DNA of 64,000 bases from JBBRDU01 sp038203615 (GCA_038203615.1 JBBRDU010000007.1:7116-71115), one strand, 5' to 3'. Shown: positions 55,146-64,000, numbered from the stretch's first letter. A program made the numbers and translations. Notes: generated by a model from the letters alone, not told the origin.

Positions 55146-56888
55146 GTGACCGTTAATATTATCGAAACGACAGAGAAAGGGCGGCCCTGCGGTGACGGCC
55201 CGGACCGGGCACTAGACCGAGCAGGATTTGAAAGGACCACTGCCATCTTTCTGGTCGTTTTGCTTTTCATTCTCAAGGTCATTTACTCCTTCGCCTACCG
55301 CGCGGATTCGGACGAAACGCAGCATCTCCACGTGGTTTGGGGATGGACCCAGGGGTTGCTCCCGTACCGCGATTTATTCGACAATCACGCCCCCCTTTTC
55401 CAGTTCTTGTGCAGTCCCCTTTTCCGGGTGATCGGGGAACGGCCCGATATTCTCATCCCGATGCGGTGGGCCATGATTCCGCTCTATTTTCTTTGCCTCT
55501 GGTGCGTTTACCGGTGCGGAACCATGCTTCTCTCGCGCCGCCTGGCCATTTGGGCCGCCCTTCTGACAGGGGCCTACCCCACCTTTTTCATCAAGTCGAC
55601 GGAGTTTCGCACCGATGATTTGTGGGCACCTCTCTGGCTGCTCTCCATCCTGGCTCTAGTCCGGCGCCCCCTCGGACCGAAGAATGTTTTCTGCGCCGGA
55701 CTAGCCTTGGGCGCGACCTTCGCCACCTCGATGAAAACGAGCGCGCTGCTGATCAGCCTGGCTATCTCGTGCGTTTGGCTTCTAGCGGAGAGAGCGATTC
55801 GGCGAACGCCGACGCCTTGGAAATCTTTGCCCAGCCTTGTGATCGCCGGCCTTGCCGGCGTCGCCATTGTGCCGGCCATCGTGATCGCTTACTTCGCCTG
55901 GAAGGGAGCACTTCCCAATCTCTCTTACTGCGTTATCCACCATAACCTGGTGGCCGGCTTCTTTCGGCTCGATGTTTTAAAGCGGGCGCGACTCTTCGTT
56001 CTGCCAACTCTGCTTTCGGTGATCGGCGGTTATTTCACCGTCCGTGGCACGAAGGATCCCGCCAGGCGCGATCGACTCGCCCTTCTTGCCCTCACTTCCG
56101 CCGCTTTGTCACTCCTGTTCGGCCTTTATTGGCCGATCATCGAACCCCATGACATTCTCCCGCTTGCCCCCCTCGCTTTTCTCGTGGCCGTTCCCGCCCT
56201 GTCGCGATGGCTCCGATCGGACGAGCTTTCGCCCGCGCCGGGTTTTCGGTTGTATGCCTTTCCCCTGATCGCTTGCGCTGAGATCGCCCTCCTCCTCGTA
56301 TCGAGTCCACCCGCTCCGCACGCTCTGGACGAAACCACCAACCTGATTTCAGACGTGTTACGCCTCACGACCAAACAGGACCAGGTCATGGATGCGAAAG
56401 GCGAGAGCGTCTTTCGCCAGCGCGCCTTCTACTACGTTTTAGAAGGAGTCACGCTGCGTCGCCTCCAGTTGGGCCTGATTTCGGACAACATCCCCGAGCG
56501 ATTGATGGCCACGCGAGCCCCGGTGGCAACCATCCTTCGCACGCCGCCGCGAGCACGCCAGTTCATCGAGAAAAACTACATCCCGGTGGCCTATCGGCTC
56601 CGGGTTCTGGGCCAGATGCTCAGCACCAGCGATGAGGAGATGCCGAAAACTTGCGCCTTCGAGATTGCCATCCCCGCCGAATACCGGTTGCTGGCGGAGC
56701 ACGGAAATCTGGAAGCCACCCTCGATGGAACCCCATTCCCAGGAACGCGATTTCTTTCGCCCGGGCACCATGAAGTGCGCGCCTCGTCGGGGAGTGGTCG
56801 CATTGCCCTGGTTCTGGCCAGCGCCATCGAACACGGGTTCTCGCCTTTCTCAGCCCAGGCCAACGATGTCGGGAAAGGCGGACTGTAA
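55146..56888 (+). CDS. GT39-like membrane glycosyltransferase
   Basis: 580 residues from GTG 55146. TTAIFLVVLLFILKVIYSFAYRADSDETQHLH includes the acidic loop of ArnT/PMT-type transferases (written here in part), then YRDLFDNHAPLFQFLCSPLF and RTDDLWAPLWLLSIL. About ten helices, and a soluble C-terminal domain of about 150 residues. Likely polyprenyl-phosphate-sugar dependent. It starts just outside the mobile element. Confidence 0.74.
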   Translation: MTVNIIETTEKGRPCGDGPDRALDRAGFERTTAIFLVVLLFILKVIYSFAYRADSDETQHLHVVWGWTQGLLPYRDLFDNHAPLFQFLCSPLFRVIGERPDILIPMRWAMIPLYFLCLWCVYRCGTMLLSRRLAIWAALLTGAYPTFFIKSTEFRTDDLWAPLWLLSILALVRRPLGPKNVFCAGLALGATFATSMKTSALLISLAISCVWLLAERAIRRTPTPWKSLPSLVIAGLAGVAIVPAIVIAYFAWKGALPNLSYCVIHHNLVAGFFRLDVLKRARLFVLPTLLSVIGGYFTVRGTKDPARRDRLALLALTSAALSLLFGLYWPIIEPHDILPLAPLAFLVAVPALSRWLRSDELSPAPGFRLYAFPLIACAEIALLLVSSPPAPHALDETTNLISDVLRLTTKQDQVMDAKGESVFRQRAFYYVLEGVTLRRLQLGLISDNIPERLMATRAPVATILRTPPRARQFIEKNYIPVAYRLRVLGQMLSTSDEEMPKTCAFEIAIPAEYRLLAEHGNLEATLDGTPFPGTRFLSPGHHEVRASSGSGRIALVLASAIEHGFSPFSAQANDVGKGGL

Positions 56889-56981
56889 TAAAGAGATTTC
56901 ATTCCATATGTCATTCGCCGGCCAAATCCCGTCTGCTATGGTAGAGCTCCTGCTGGTCCCTCATCTTAGCCATTCTTAGTC

Positions 56982-58130
56982 ATGCACCGCCTTGCTTCGC
57001 GCGACTCCGCCCCGCTCCTAACTCTCAGGTTTCACGACCAGTCGCGGCTCCTCCTGATTGCCCCGCATCCGGATGACGAATCGCTCGCTTGCGGCGTTGC
57101 GCTGCAAGCAGCCGTGCGAGCTGGTGCCGCCATTCGTGTCGTCTATGCCACCGATGGCGATAACAACCCCTGGCCGCAGCGTTTCATCGAACGAAAATGG
57201 CACATCAGTCAGGCGGACCGGCTGCGCTGGGGAAAATTACGACAACGGGAAGCACAGGCCGCGCTGGTCACCCTCGGTCTGCGAGCGGAGGACGCGTCCT
57301 TTCTCGGATGGCCGGATCAGGGCCTGACGGATCTGATCATGAGCGACCCTGCTCCCATGCTCTCCAGGTTCAGGAGATTGCGCGACGAGTTTGCGCCGAC
57401 GCACATCCTGTTTCCTTCCACCGCGGACGCGCATCCGGATCACAACGCGCTGGCCGTTCTCCTGCTTCTCATCCTGCGGCAATTTCCCGCCGGGACCGTG
57501 CCAGAGTCGGCCTGGCAGTTCGCCGTACACGGAAATAATCCGGCATTTTTTGGCAACGCCCAGCCGATAGGCGCGACTCCGTCCGAGATTGCGACCAAGG
57601 TAACGGCAATTGAATGCCACCAAACCCAGTTGAAATTATCACGTCGCCGGTTTCTGCGTTACGCCGAAAGACCTGAGCAGTTTCTCTCCCTGGAGAGCGC
57701 GACCTTGCCGGCGCCAGAAGCCGTTCCGAAAATCATCGCGCGCCAGGCGCGCCAGCTGACGGTTTATCTCCCGGCCCAGAAGAACCCCTTCACCCGGGAA
57801 TTACGTCTTCTCACGGTCGGCTGTTCCGACCGGGGCGAGCCGAGCTCCGCCATTATCCGTTTTTCTCAAAAATCAACGGCCGCCGAGATGGTCGATGGCA
57901 GGACCGGGATCAGCGGGCCGGCTCTTACTTTGGAAGGCAACCATCTGATTGGCCTAACGATTACGATTCCAACCGGAGGAATGTTTTCGCCCGACCATCC
58001 CATTTTCCTGAAACTCAGCCGCCGCACCCTGGCTTTCGCGGACGCCGGCTGGTCCGAAGCTCCCGCCTGCGAAGCTCCTTTGGCCTCCCCTCCCGCCAGT
58101 CACCGCCAGCCCTCTCTGCAAAACGCCTGA
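56982..58130 (+). CDS. PIG-L family deacetylase with C-terminal beta domain
   Basis: 382 residues. The zinc-binding motif LLLIAPHPDDESLACGVAL starts near residue 25, and STADAHPDHNALAVLL supplies the second His group; both are diagnostic of PIG-L/LmbE deacetylases, which remove N-acetyl from GlcNAc-containing substrates. Residues from about 260 form an extra beta-rich C-terminal region of unknown role. Follows the GT39-like gene on the same strand, 93 bases apart. Confidence 0.82.
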   Translation: MHRLASRDSAPLLTLRFHDQSRLLLIAPHPDDESLACGVALQAAVRAGAAIRVVYATDGDNNPWPQRFIERKWHISQADRLRWGKLRQREAQAALVTLGLRAEDASFLGWPDQGLTDLIMSDPAPMLSRFRRLRDEFAPTHILFPSTADAHPDHNALAVLLLLILRQFPAGTVPESAWQFAVHGNNPAFFGNAQPIGATPSEIATKVTAIECHQTQLKLSRRRFLRYAERPEQFLSLESATLPAPEAVPKIIARQARQLTVYLPAQKNPFTRELRLLTVGCSDRGEPSSAIIRFSQKSTAAEMVDGRTGISGPALTLEGNHLIGLTITIPTGGMFSPDHPIFLKLSRRTLAFADAGWSEAPACEAPLASPPASHRQPSLQNA

Positions 58131-58259
58131 TCCGCGCTACTCGCGTTTTTTCCACTAAATCTGCACCCACTCCGGAGGCGTCTGCTGATTGCGCCGATGT
58201 TTCCGGTTGGCCTGTTTGAGCCCAATTGAGACGAGTGTACTCTTACCGCACCTAGTGTG

Positions 58260-59096
58260 ATGCGTATTACCCTTTGCGCCTTTCTGACCTTTGCCTCGAT
58301 CGTGCCCGCCTGGGCCACTGACCCGGCCGTTTCACCGGACGATCTCTACAGCGGATGGCTGAAGATGTACAATCTCCAGTTCAAAGAGGCTCACCAGATC
58401 TTCGCCCGCTGGAAGGAAAAGCATCCGGAAGATTCCTTTGGCCCGGCCTCCAACGCGGCCGCCTGTCTCTTTTCCGAGCTGGCCCGCCTGGGCGCGCTGG
58501 AATCCGAGTTGTTTGTCGACAACAACCGCTTCGTCAACCGCCAGAAACTTTCGCCGGATCCCAAGTTAAAGTTGCAGTTCACGCAGGAGATCGATCAAGC
58601 CAGCCGCCTGGCCGATGTCACCCTCCACAAATCGCCTAACGATACCAATGCCTTGTTTGCCCAATCCCTCATCTGCGGGCTCCAGGCCGACTACGCCGGG
58701 TTGATCGATAAGAAGAACCTGACCGCACTGATGTACACCAGAAAAGGCGGGCCCTACGCCGACAAACTGCTGTCGGTCAATCCAAACGCCTTCGACGCTT
58801 ACCTCGGCCCCGGAGTTGAAAACTATCTATTGAGCCTGAAGTCCGCGCCGGTGCGCGTTCTCCTTCGGCTGACCGGCTCCCACACCGACCGGGCCAAGGG
58901 CCTGGAACAGCTCGAGAAGACCGCCCAGCACGGTTATTACTTCGAGCCGTTCGCCAAACTCCTGCTCGCGGTGGCGGCCCTGCGCGATAACCACCGGGAA
59001 CAAGCCCGCGAAATTCTCAGCGGTTTGCACGATCGTTTTCCCGACAACGAACTCTACACCCGTGAGTTGGCGCGGCTCACTTCAGAAACCCACTGA
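58260..59096 (+). CDS. Exported TPR-like protein of unknown function
   Basis: 278 residues from ATG 58260 (a GTG lies three bases earlier). Signal peptide FLTFASIVPAWA, then a helical repeat-rich chain: YNLQFKEAHQIFARWKEKHPED, LARLGALE and EQARILSGLHDRFPDNELYTRE-like helices typical of TPR or SEL1-like folds. No enzyme motif. It is probably a periplasmic scaffold, but nothing more can be said. Confidence 0.6.
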   Translation: MRITLCAFLTFASIVPAWATDPAVSPDDLYSGWLKMYNLQFKEAHQIFARWKEKHPEDSFGPASNAAACLFSELARLGALESELFVDNNRFVNRQKLSPDPKLKLQFTQEIDQASRLADVTLHKSPNDTNALFAQSLICGLQADYAGLIDKKNLTALMYTRKGGPYADKLLSVNPNAFDAYLGPGVENYLLSLKSAPVRVLLRLTGSHTDRAKGLEQLEKTAQHGYYFEPFAKLLLAVAALRDNHREQAREILSGLHDRFPDNELYTRELARLTSETH

Positions 59097-59129
59097 GGCT
59101 TTACGGGCTTCCGCAAACAATCTGTCAGC

Positions 59130-59358
59130 ATGAGCGCCTCCCCCAAATTTCACGTCGACATTGATCACGTCCGGAAGCATTACGACCGGCTCTCATCGCT
59201 CTACTAACTGTTTTGGGAAGAGCATCTTCATCATGGTTATTGGGACAACCAGCAATGGGCCGCCCAAGCGCAGATTCGTTTGATGGAGCGCCGGGCGGTG
59301 AAGTGCTCGATATCGGATGCGGCTTGGGCGGTTCCGCCTTCTGGCTGGGCATCCCATA
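59130..59358 (+). pseudogene. Decayed SAM-dependent methyltransferase
   Basis: From ATG 59130 the frame reads FHVDIDHVRKHYDRLSSLY, then hits an in-frame TAA at 59205-59207, continues as LFWEEHLHHGYWDNQQWAA, and then loses the frame. In another frame it picks up GGEVLDIGCGLGGSAFWL, the SAM-binding motif of tocopherol/sterol-type methyltransferases. One stop codon and at least one frameshift: a dead gene. The stop is UAA, so it is not a selenocysteine site. Confidence 0.8.
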
Positions 59359-59479
59359 GTGACGCCCTTTTTTCAGTAGCGGCTCCGTTTTTTTAAAGTG
59401 AAGCCTGCGGATTCGAAGTCCCTCGGGGGACTAGACGTGACTGGGGCTGACAGAAGGAACAAAACGCGCGGGAAGAGAC

Positions 59480-60085
59480 GTGACAAGGCGTGCCCTGACC
59501 GCTACGATTTTCCGCATGACATGCAAGCGCCTTGTCCAAAATCTCTTGGCTTGCTCACTGTTGCTGGCGCTGACCGCCGGCGGCGGCGCACCCGCTTCCC
59601 CTGAAACGGCCGGTCTGGCCGTCGGTCAAAAGGCCCCCGAATTCACGCTCAAGGACCAGAACGACCGCGATGTTTCCCTGGCCACGCTGCTCAAGAAAGG
59701 CCCGGTCGCGCTCGTCTTTTTCCGCTCGGCCGATTGGTGACCCTTCTGCCAGCAGCAGTTGGTTCAACTGCAATCCAATCTGAAAGAAATCGAAGGAACG
59801 GGCGGCCAGCTGGTGGCCATCAGCTATGACACCACGGAGATCCTCAAGCGGTTCGCCGCGAAAAAATCAATCGCTTATCCTTTGCTCTCCGACGCCGGCA
59901 GCAAGACCATTGATGCCTACGGCATTCGGGACAAGGAAGCAGCGGGGCGGACGAACGGCATTCCGCACCCCGGCACCTTCATCATCGGGACCAACGGCGT
60001 CATCCACTCAAAACTGTTCCTCGAAGGATACAAGGAACGTCACACGGCCGAGGCACTCGTCCAGGCTCTGAAGAATGCGCAGTGA
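59480..60085 (+). CDS. Secreted peroxiredoxin-like selenoprotein, Sec at UGA 59738-59740
   Basis: 201 residues from GTG 59480, or 189 from ATG 59516. The N-terminus is a signal peptide (VQNLLACSLLLALTAGG). The thioredoxin-fold domain starts VGQKAPEFTLKDQNDRDVSL; after VALVFFRSADW the in-frame UGA gives W-U-P-F-C, so Sec replaces the catalytic N-terminal residue of a CxxC/peroxiredoxin-like site. Downstream is EGTGGQLVAISYDTTEILKRF, YGIRDKEA and HPGTFIIGTNGVIHSKLF, all typical AhpC/TSA-like features. A hairpin begins 15 bases past the UGA. Read as ordinary stop, the gene would be split into two ORFs. It is probably a periplasmic peroxide reductase; the partner is unknown. Confidence 0.9.
59755..59771 (+). 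promoter_or_regulatory. SECIS-like hairpin of the peroxiredoxin-like gene
   Basis: GCAGTTG (59755-59761) pairs perfectly with CAACTGC (59765-59771), leaving a GUU loop, the same loop as in the SelW-like gene. The loop G is base 25 counting from the U of UGA. Confidence 0.75.
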
Positions 60086-60416
60086 AGGTTTGCGTCAAAT
60101 CGTGGTTCGCCGCTTTACGACACGCTGCTCTCCGCTGACCCATACGACCGGAGCGCGACACCTCTAGAGGTTGTGTCTGGTCAGCTTGATCGTGGGGAAC
60201 GCCGTGTTTGCGGCGATAGAGGGGTATCCAATCTATTGGCGGCGAGACCTCGAGCGCACGGCCCAGCGGGCCGGTGATGGGAAGAACCTTCGGAGCAGAT
60301 CCATCGGTAAAAATCCGCCAGCGCCAGGATGTTCTGCCGACGATTATCACTATGACCGCAGAATCGGCGTCTCCGTCTGGAAGAAATCGAGGCGACTTGC
60401 CTGGATTGGCTCTGGT
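60086..60416. other. Region without a recognised gene
   Basis: A 331-base gap between the convergent Sec peroxiredoxin and ankyrin genes. ORFs are present on both strands but none resembles a protein family, and no strong repeat or terminator was seen. Confidence 0.4.
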
Positions 60417-60947
60417 TCAGGAACTAAAAACCGGTCGCGCGGTATCGCGACGAAACAGCCGGGCAACCAACTGCGAGAGACGCACCATCCATTGGGCGGA
60501 AATGCCGAAACGGTTTCGCTGCTTCAGCGATGCGCCGTGCAATCTTAATTGTTCAACAACCCTGGTCCGACCGAACATGGCCGCGAACATGAGCGGGGTC
60601 ATCCCGCCGCCGTTATCGGCATCAATGTCAGCACCGTGTTCCAGCAGCAGCGCGACAATTTCTTCGTAGCCTTTAAAAGCCACGCCGCCCAGCGGCGTCT
60701 GACCACGGTCATTGCGACGATCCACCTCTGCGCCATTTTCCAAAAGCATCCGCGCCGTCTCCCCATGACCGTGATAACTCGCGAGCATCAGAAGCGACTG
60801 GCCTTTCGCGTCCGCAAGGTTTGCCGCCAGCCCGTGACCTAACATCTCGGCCAGCAATTCCGTTTCTCCCCCACGCGCGTAGTCGAGCGCCATGGCCTGC
60901 AGTTCGGCATAGCGCACCTCTTCGTTCTCCGTCGTGAGAGTCTGCAT
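60417..60947 (-). CDS. Ankyrin repeat protein next to catalase
   Basis: 176 residues with four ankyrin repeats: ANLADAKGQSLLMLASYHGH, VDRRNDRGQTPLGGVAFKGY, IDADNGGGMTPLMFAAMFGR and a partial fourth. It starts 18 bases after the catalase stop on the same strand. Catalase-ankyrin pairs (as in Pseudomonas katB-ankB) are known, where the ankyrin protein is required for full catalase activity; that role is inferred here. Confidence 0.85.
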   Translation of the reverse strand: MQTLTTENEEVRYAELQAMALDYARGGETELLAEMLGHGLAANLADAKGQSLLMLASYHGHGETARMLLENGAEVDRRNDRGQTPLGGVAFKGYEEIVALLLEHGADIDADNGGGMTPLMFAAMFGRTRVVEQLRLHGASLKQRNRFGISAQWMVRLSQLVARLFRRDTARPVFSS

Positions 60948-60965
60948 CTCCGTTGATTACGACAC

Positions 60966-62462
60966 TCAGGCCGTGGCTCCGGCCATGGTCGGAGCGGACT
61001 CCGCCGGTTCAGCGGCGCGGTTGGTAACCTTCAAAGCGTTTGCGACACCCGCGGCATAAGCGGGATCCGCCTTATGGAAATGGACAAGCTGACGCTGCAC
61101 GATTTCCTCCGGCACACCGGTCATGGCCCCGGCGATGTTATGAAAGAGCTGTTGCTGCTGGTGCGGCGACATGAGGCGGAACAAATCGCCCGGCTGCGTG
61201 TAATCGTCATTGCCCTCGCGATGATTGTAGCGATCCGCATCGCCGGAAATTCCGAGCGGCGGTTCCGCGAAACGCTTGTCCTCCTTCGGACCGTTGAAGC
61301 TGTTCGGTTCGTAGAATGCGTTCGTGCCTTTGGGCGCATCCGAACGCATGGGACCATCGAGATGATAAGTGTTCACCGGAGTTTTCGGGCGATTGACCGG
61401 GAGCAACTCGTAGTGCGTGCCGATGCGATAACGATGCGCGTCGGCATAGGCAAAGATGCGCGCCTGTAACATTTTGTCGGGCGAGAAACTGATCCCGGAA
61501 ACGATGTTCGAAGGGCTGAAGGCGGATTGCTCGACCTCGGCGAAATAGTTTTCCGGATTGCGATTCAACTCGAGCACGCCGACGTCCATCACCGGATAAT
61601 CACGGTGCGACCACACTTTGGTCAGGTCGAAAGGATTCCAGCGATAAGTCTCGGCGTCTTTCTCAGGCATGATCTGGACCTGGACCCGCCACTTCGGAAA
61701 CTCACCTCGCTCGATCGCTTCAAAAAGATCGCGCTGCGAACTCTCCCGATCCTTGGCGATGATGGCCTCGCCTTCGGCGTTCGTCATCGTCTCGATGCCC
61801 TGTAGAGTTTTGAAGTGAAACTTCACCCAGGACCGTTCATTTTTCGCATTGAGAAAACTGTAGGTGTGGCTGCCGTAACCGTTGATGTGACGCAGGCTTT
61901 TGGGCAGGCCGCGGTCGGACATCAGGATCGTCACCTGATGGAGGCTTTCCGGACTGAGCGACCAGAAATCCCACATGGCCGTGGGGCTGCGCAGGTTGGT
62001 TTTCGGATGCCGTTTCTGCGTGTGAATGAAATCCGGAAACTTTACCGGATCGCGCACGAAAAAGACCGGCGTGTTGTTGCCGACCAGGTCCCAGTTGCCT
62101 TCGTCCGTATAAAATTTGAGCGCGAAACCGCGCACATCGCGCTCGGCATCGGCCGCACCGCGCTCGCCGGCCACGGTGGAGAAGCGGAGGAGTGCGTCGG
62201 TCTGCTTGCCGACCTTGGCGAAAATACTGGCCTTCGTATATCTGGTGATGTCGTGGGTGATGGTGAGCGTGCCGTAAGCGGCCGTCCCTTTGGCGTGAAC
62301 CGTGCGCTCTGGGATGCGTTCCCGGTTCTGATGCGCGAGCTTTTCGAGCAGTTGATAATCCTGCATCAAAAGCGGCCCGCGCGGGCCCGCGCTGAGTGAG
62401 TTTTGGTTATCGGCAACGGGATTTCCGGCCGTGGTCGTCATCACTTTGGGTTGGTTGTTCAT
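60966..62462 (-). CDS. katA: Heme catalase, small-subunit clade
   Basis: 498 residues from ATG 62462. Decomposes hydrogen peroxide. The essential His is in ERTVHAKGTAAYG, the Asn in VGNNTPVFFVRD, and the heme Tyr in RIFAYADAHRYRIGTHY. Other family motifs are FIHTQKRHPKTNLRS and WSHRDYPVMDVGVLELNRNP. Transcribed away from oxyR and followed by the ankyrin gene, so an OxyR-controlled operon. Confidence 0.96.
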   Translation of the reverse strand: MNNQPKVMTTTAGNPVADNQNSLSAGPRGPLLMQDYQLLEKLAHQNRERIPERTVHAKGTAAYGTLTITHDITRYTKASIFAKVGKQTDALLRFSTVAGERGAADAERDVRGFALKFYTDEGNWDLVGNNTPVFFVRDPVKFPDFIHTQKRHPKTNLRSPTAMWDFWSLSPESLHQVTILMSDRGLPKSLRHINGYGSHTYSFLNAKNERSWVKFHFKTLQGIETMTNAEGEAIIAKDRESSQRDLFEAIERGEFPKWRVQVQIMPEKDAETYRWNPFDLTKVWSHRDYPVMDVGVLELNRNPENYFAEVEQSAFSPSNIVSGISFSPDKMLQARIFAYADAHRYRIGTHYELLPVNRPKTPVNTYHLDGPMRSDAPKGTNAFYEPNSFNGPKEDKRFAEPPLGISGDADRYNHREGNDDYTQPGDLFRLMSPHQQQQLFHNIAGAMTGVPEEIVQRQLVHFHKADPAYAAGVANALKVTNRAAEPAESAPTMAGATA

Positions 62463-62523
62463 GTTTCCCGGCAATAAACCACTGGCTGAGGTATTGTTGA
62501 AATACTTGTTTCCTCTCGCTATC

Positions 62524-62538
62524 ATAGGCAACGCCTAT
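62524..62538. promoter_or_regulatory. Probable OxyR/LysR operator
   Basis: ATAGGC (62524-62529) and GCCTAT (62533-62538) form a perfect palindrome that also fits ATAG-n7-CTAT, one half of the E. coli OxyR consensus. It covers the oxyR start codon and lies 62 bases upstream of the divergent catalase start. An extra CTAT is at 62519-62522. Confidence 0.55.
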
Positions 62539-63418
62539 GGAAATGAACCAACTCCGATACGCCGTGGCCGTGGCCCGCACCGGAAATTTTTCGCGCGCGG
62601 CCGAGCATTGTCACGTCTCCCAGCCGTCGTTGAGCCAGCAGATTCAAAAGCTCGAAGAGGAACTGGGCGAGCGGCTCTTCGACCGCACCAAACGCCAGGC
62701 GAAATTGACGCCGCACGGCGAGGCGTTTCAGCGGCGCGCCGTGCGCATCCTGGAGGAAGCCGAAGCCGCCACGCGGGAGGCTTCCGAGGCGAAGGATTTG
62801 CTGCGCGGCCATATGACGGTAGGCGTCCTGCCGACGATTGCGCCTTATCTGCTTCCCAAAGTCCTGACGGAATTCACGGAGAAATATCCCGGCCTGGAAA
62901 TCATCGTGCAGGAAGAGACCACGGCCCGGCTGCTCCGGCAGGTCCTGGCGTATGAAGCGGATCTTGCCCTGGTCAGTCTTCCGATTCACGACAAACGGTT
63001 GGCTGTGCGGGAATTGTTGACGGAAGAATTGCTGCTCGCCCTGCCACCGGGACATCCGCTGACACGCAAACGCATCGTGAAGCTGGCGGACCTCGCCGGT
63101 GAACGCCTTATCGTCATGAAAGAAGGCCACTGCCTCGGCGATCAAGTGCGGCGTTTTTGCGACCGGCGCGACGTGCATCCGCAAATCAGCTTTCGCAGCG
63201 CGCAGCTGGAAACCATTCAAGCGCTCGTTTGCGCCGGCCTCGGCATCTCGCTCATCCCGGCGATGGCGCGGCAGACCGAGCGCAGCGCTTTGCCCGAATA
63301 TCGTTCGCTGCCCACGCCACGCCCCGAGCGCAAAATTGTGGCCATCTGGCCAAAGCAACGCCCACCCGGTCGAGGCGCGCGGGAGCTTTTAAAAATGATC
63401 TCAACGCGGGTGCGGTAA
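62537..63418 (+). CDS. oxyR: OxyR peroxide-sensing LysR regulator
   Basis: 293 residues. The N-terminal winged helix reads MEMNQLRYAVAVARTGNFSRAAEHCHVSQPSLSQQI-type (the LysR start, given in part). The sensor pair is visible in KEGHCLGDQVRRFC, which aligns with E. coli GHCLRDQAMGFC, so both redox cysteines (199 and 208 in E. coli) are kept. The effector fold ends GLGISLIPAMA. It lies divergent from katA with a 74-base gap containing the palindrome, so it should activate katA and itself on H2O2. Confidence 0.92.
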   Translation: MEMNQLRYAVAVARTGNFSRAAEHCHVSQPSLSQQIQKLEEELGERLFDRTKRQAKLTPHGEAFQRRAVRILEEAEAATREASEAKDLLRGHMTVGVLPTIAPYLLPKVLTEFTEKYPGLEIIVQEETTARLLRQVLAYEADLALVSLPIHDKRLAVRELLTEELLLALPPGHPLTRKRIVKLADLAGERLIVMKEGHCLGDQVRRFCDRRDVHPQISFRSAQLETIQALVCAGLGISLIPAMARQTERSALPEYRSLPTPRPERKIVAIWPKQRPPGRGARELLKMISTRVR

Positions 63419-63591
63419 GTGGCGACCCTAACGGGATTCGAAACCTAAATAGCGACTTCGCGTTGTTGCGCAATCCTGCCGCAAATACGTGGTAAAACAG
63501 TGGTTATCTGCGAACAGGCAAAATCGACGGCTTGCTGTTTTCGCGCAGAATCACGTAGTTTCCGTGTCCGAATTTGTCCGAAAAATTCTCG

Positions 63592-64000
63592 CTATTGTTT
63601 CGGCGCAAGAGCGGCCACGATTTTCTCGAAGCGCGGATCGCCGCGGAGATTGTCCCAATCTTGTTCAAGCTTAAGTGAACCGTAATTCGGCCCGTTAGGG
63701 ATCTTCGTCGCTCGTTCGAGAAAGTTGATCGCGCGAGTAGCATCGGCCGCTTGCGCATAAACGCGGGCAAGCCTCTCAACCAGAAGGCCTCCGGTTATCG
63801 CATCTTTCGAGACCGGAAGCAGTGCCACTGCGCGCTCCCCTTCCCGGAGGGCATCTACGTTCCGCTCGAGAGCGGCGTCGATCTGGCCCAGCACCATCAG
63901 CACTCGTGCGTCGTCGGGCCTCTCCTTCACTGCCGCGGCGGCGCGTTCACGGGCTGCCAGAAATGCGGCGTTCGCTCGCGCGACGTCGCCGAGACCACGA
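63592..64000 (-). CDS. C-terminal part of a TPR protein, cut by the window edge
   Basis: 136 residues are visible, ending APKQ. Helix repeats include KERPDDARVLMVLGQIDAALE and AYAQAADATRAINFLERATK-like units, then YGSLKLEQDWDNLRGDPRFEKIVAAL. That tail is common in large TPR-containing regulators (serine/threonine kinases or adenylate cyclases) of this phylum, but the catalytic part lies outside the window. Confidence 0.6.
   Translation of the reverse strand, partial: RGLGDVARANAAFLAARERAAAAVKERPDDARVLMVLGQIDAALERNVDALREGERAVALLPVSKDAITGGLLVERLARVYAQAADATRAINFLERATKIPNGPNYGSLKLEQDWDNLRGDPRFEKIVAALAPKQ

Noticed and set aside
59205..59207. In-frame stop in the methyltransferase as another recoded codon
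   Set aside because: It is UAA, not UGA, and the gene also has a frameshift, so it is a pseudogene.

Overview
The window is high-GC bacterial chromosome with few mobile genes. Several things suggest Verrucomicrobiota, perhaps a Chthoniobacterales/Spartobacteria-like lineage: decayed PKD-dockerin, fibronectin III and FG-GAP secreted-protein fragments, small palindromic repeats between and even inside genes, many ATGA-type stop/start overlaps and a set of cell-envelope genes. That assignment is inference; no rRNA gene is present to settle it.

Layout. 1-2.4 kb: exopolysaccharide-type outer-membrane barrel and exported proteins. 2.4-9.5 kb: glucose dehydrogenase-like SDR, hybrid histidine kinase, threonine ammonia-lyase and glycine decarboxylase. 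9.6-14.3 kb: FAD oxidoreductase, PIG-V-like mannosyltransferase and an atypical glycogen synthase. 14.5-20.6 kb: a broken PKD-dockerin gene, cca, and a coupled ileS-lspA pair with a palindromic repeat inside ileS, then FN3 debris. 21.8-33 kb: a complete selenocysteine-decoding locus (SelW/Rdx-like selenoprotein, selC tRNA-Sec, Sec-containing selD, selA, selB) followed by addB-addA. 33-40 kb: inositol-3-phosphate synthase and a tolC-tolC-hlyD-permease-ATPase efflux operon. 40-50 kb: glycosyltransferases, a flippase, and an inositol-phosphate cytidylyltransferase plus CDP-alcohol transferase. 49.5-52.8 kb: a sphingolipid-type set (serine palmitoyltransferase-like, GNAT-type acyltransferase, fatty acid 2-hydroxylase). 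53.1-55.1 kb: an AT-richer IS1595-like element with a passenger gene and a tiny back-to-back ORF. 55-59 kb: membrane glycosyltransferase, PIG-L deacetylase, exported protein, dead methyltransferase. 59.5-63.4 kb: oxidative-stress region with a secreted peroxiredoxin-like selenoprotein, ankyrin protein, catalase and divergent OxyR.

The strongest result is the selenium system. Three genes carry in-frame UGA codons at positions where their families have a redox Cys or Sec: the SelW-like CVVU, SelD residue 18, and the peroxiredoxin-like UPFC. Each UGA is followed by a hairpin whose apical loop contains GU, as in bacterial SECIS elements. Ordinary gene finders will miss or split all three. The second theme is a probable inositol-sphingolipid pathway: the window holds enzymes for making inositol phosphate, activating it with CTP, transferring it, and building and hydroxylating a ceramide-like lipid.
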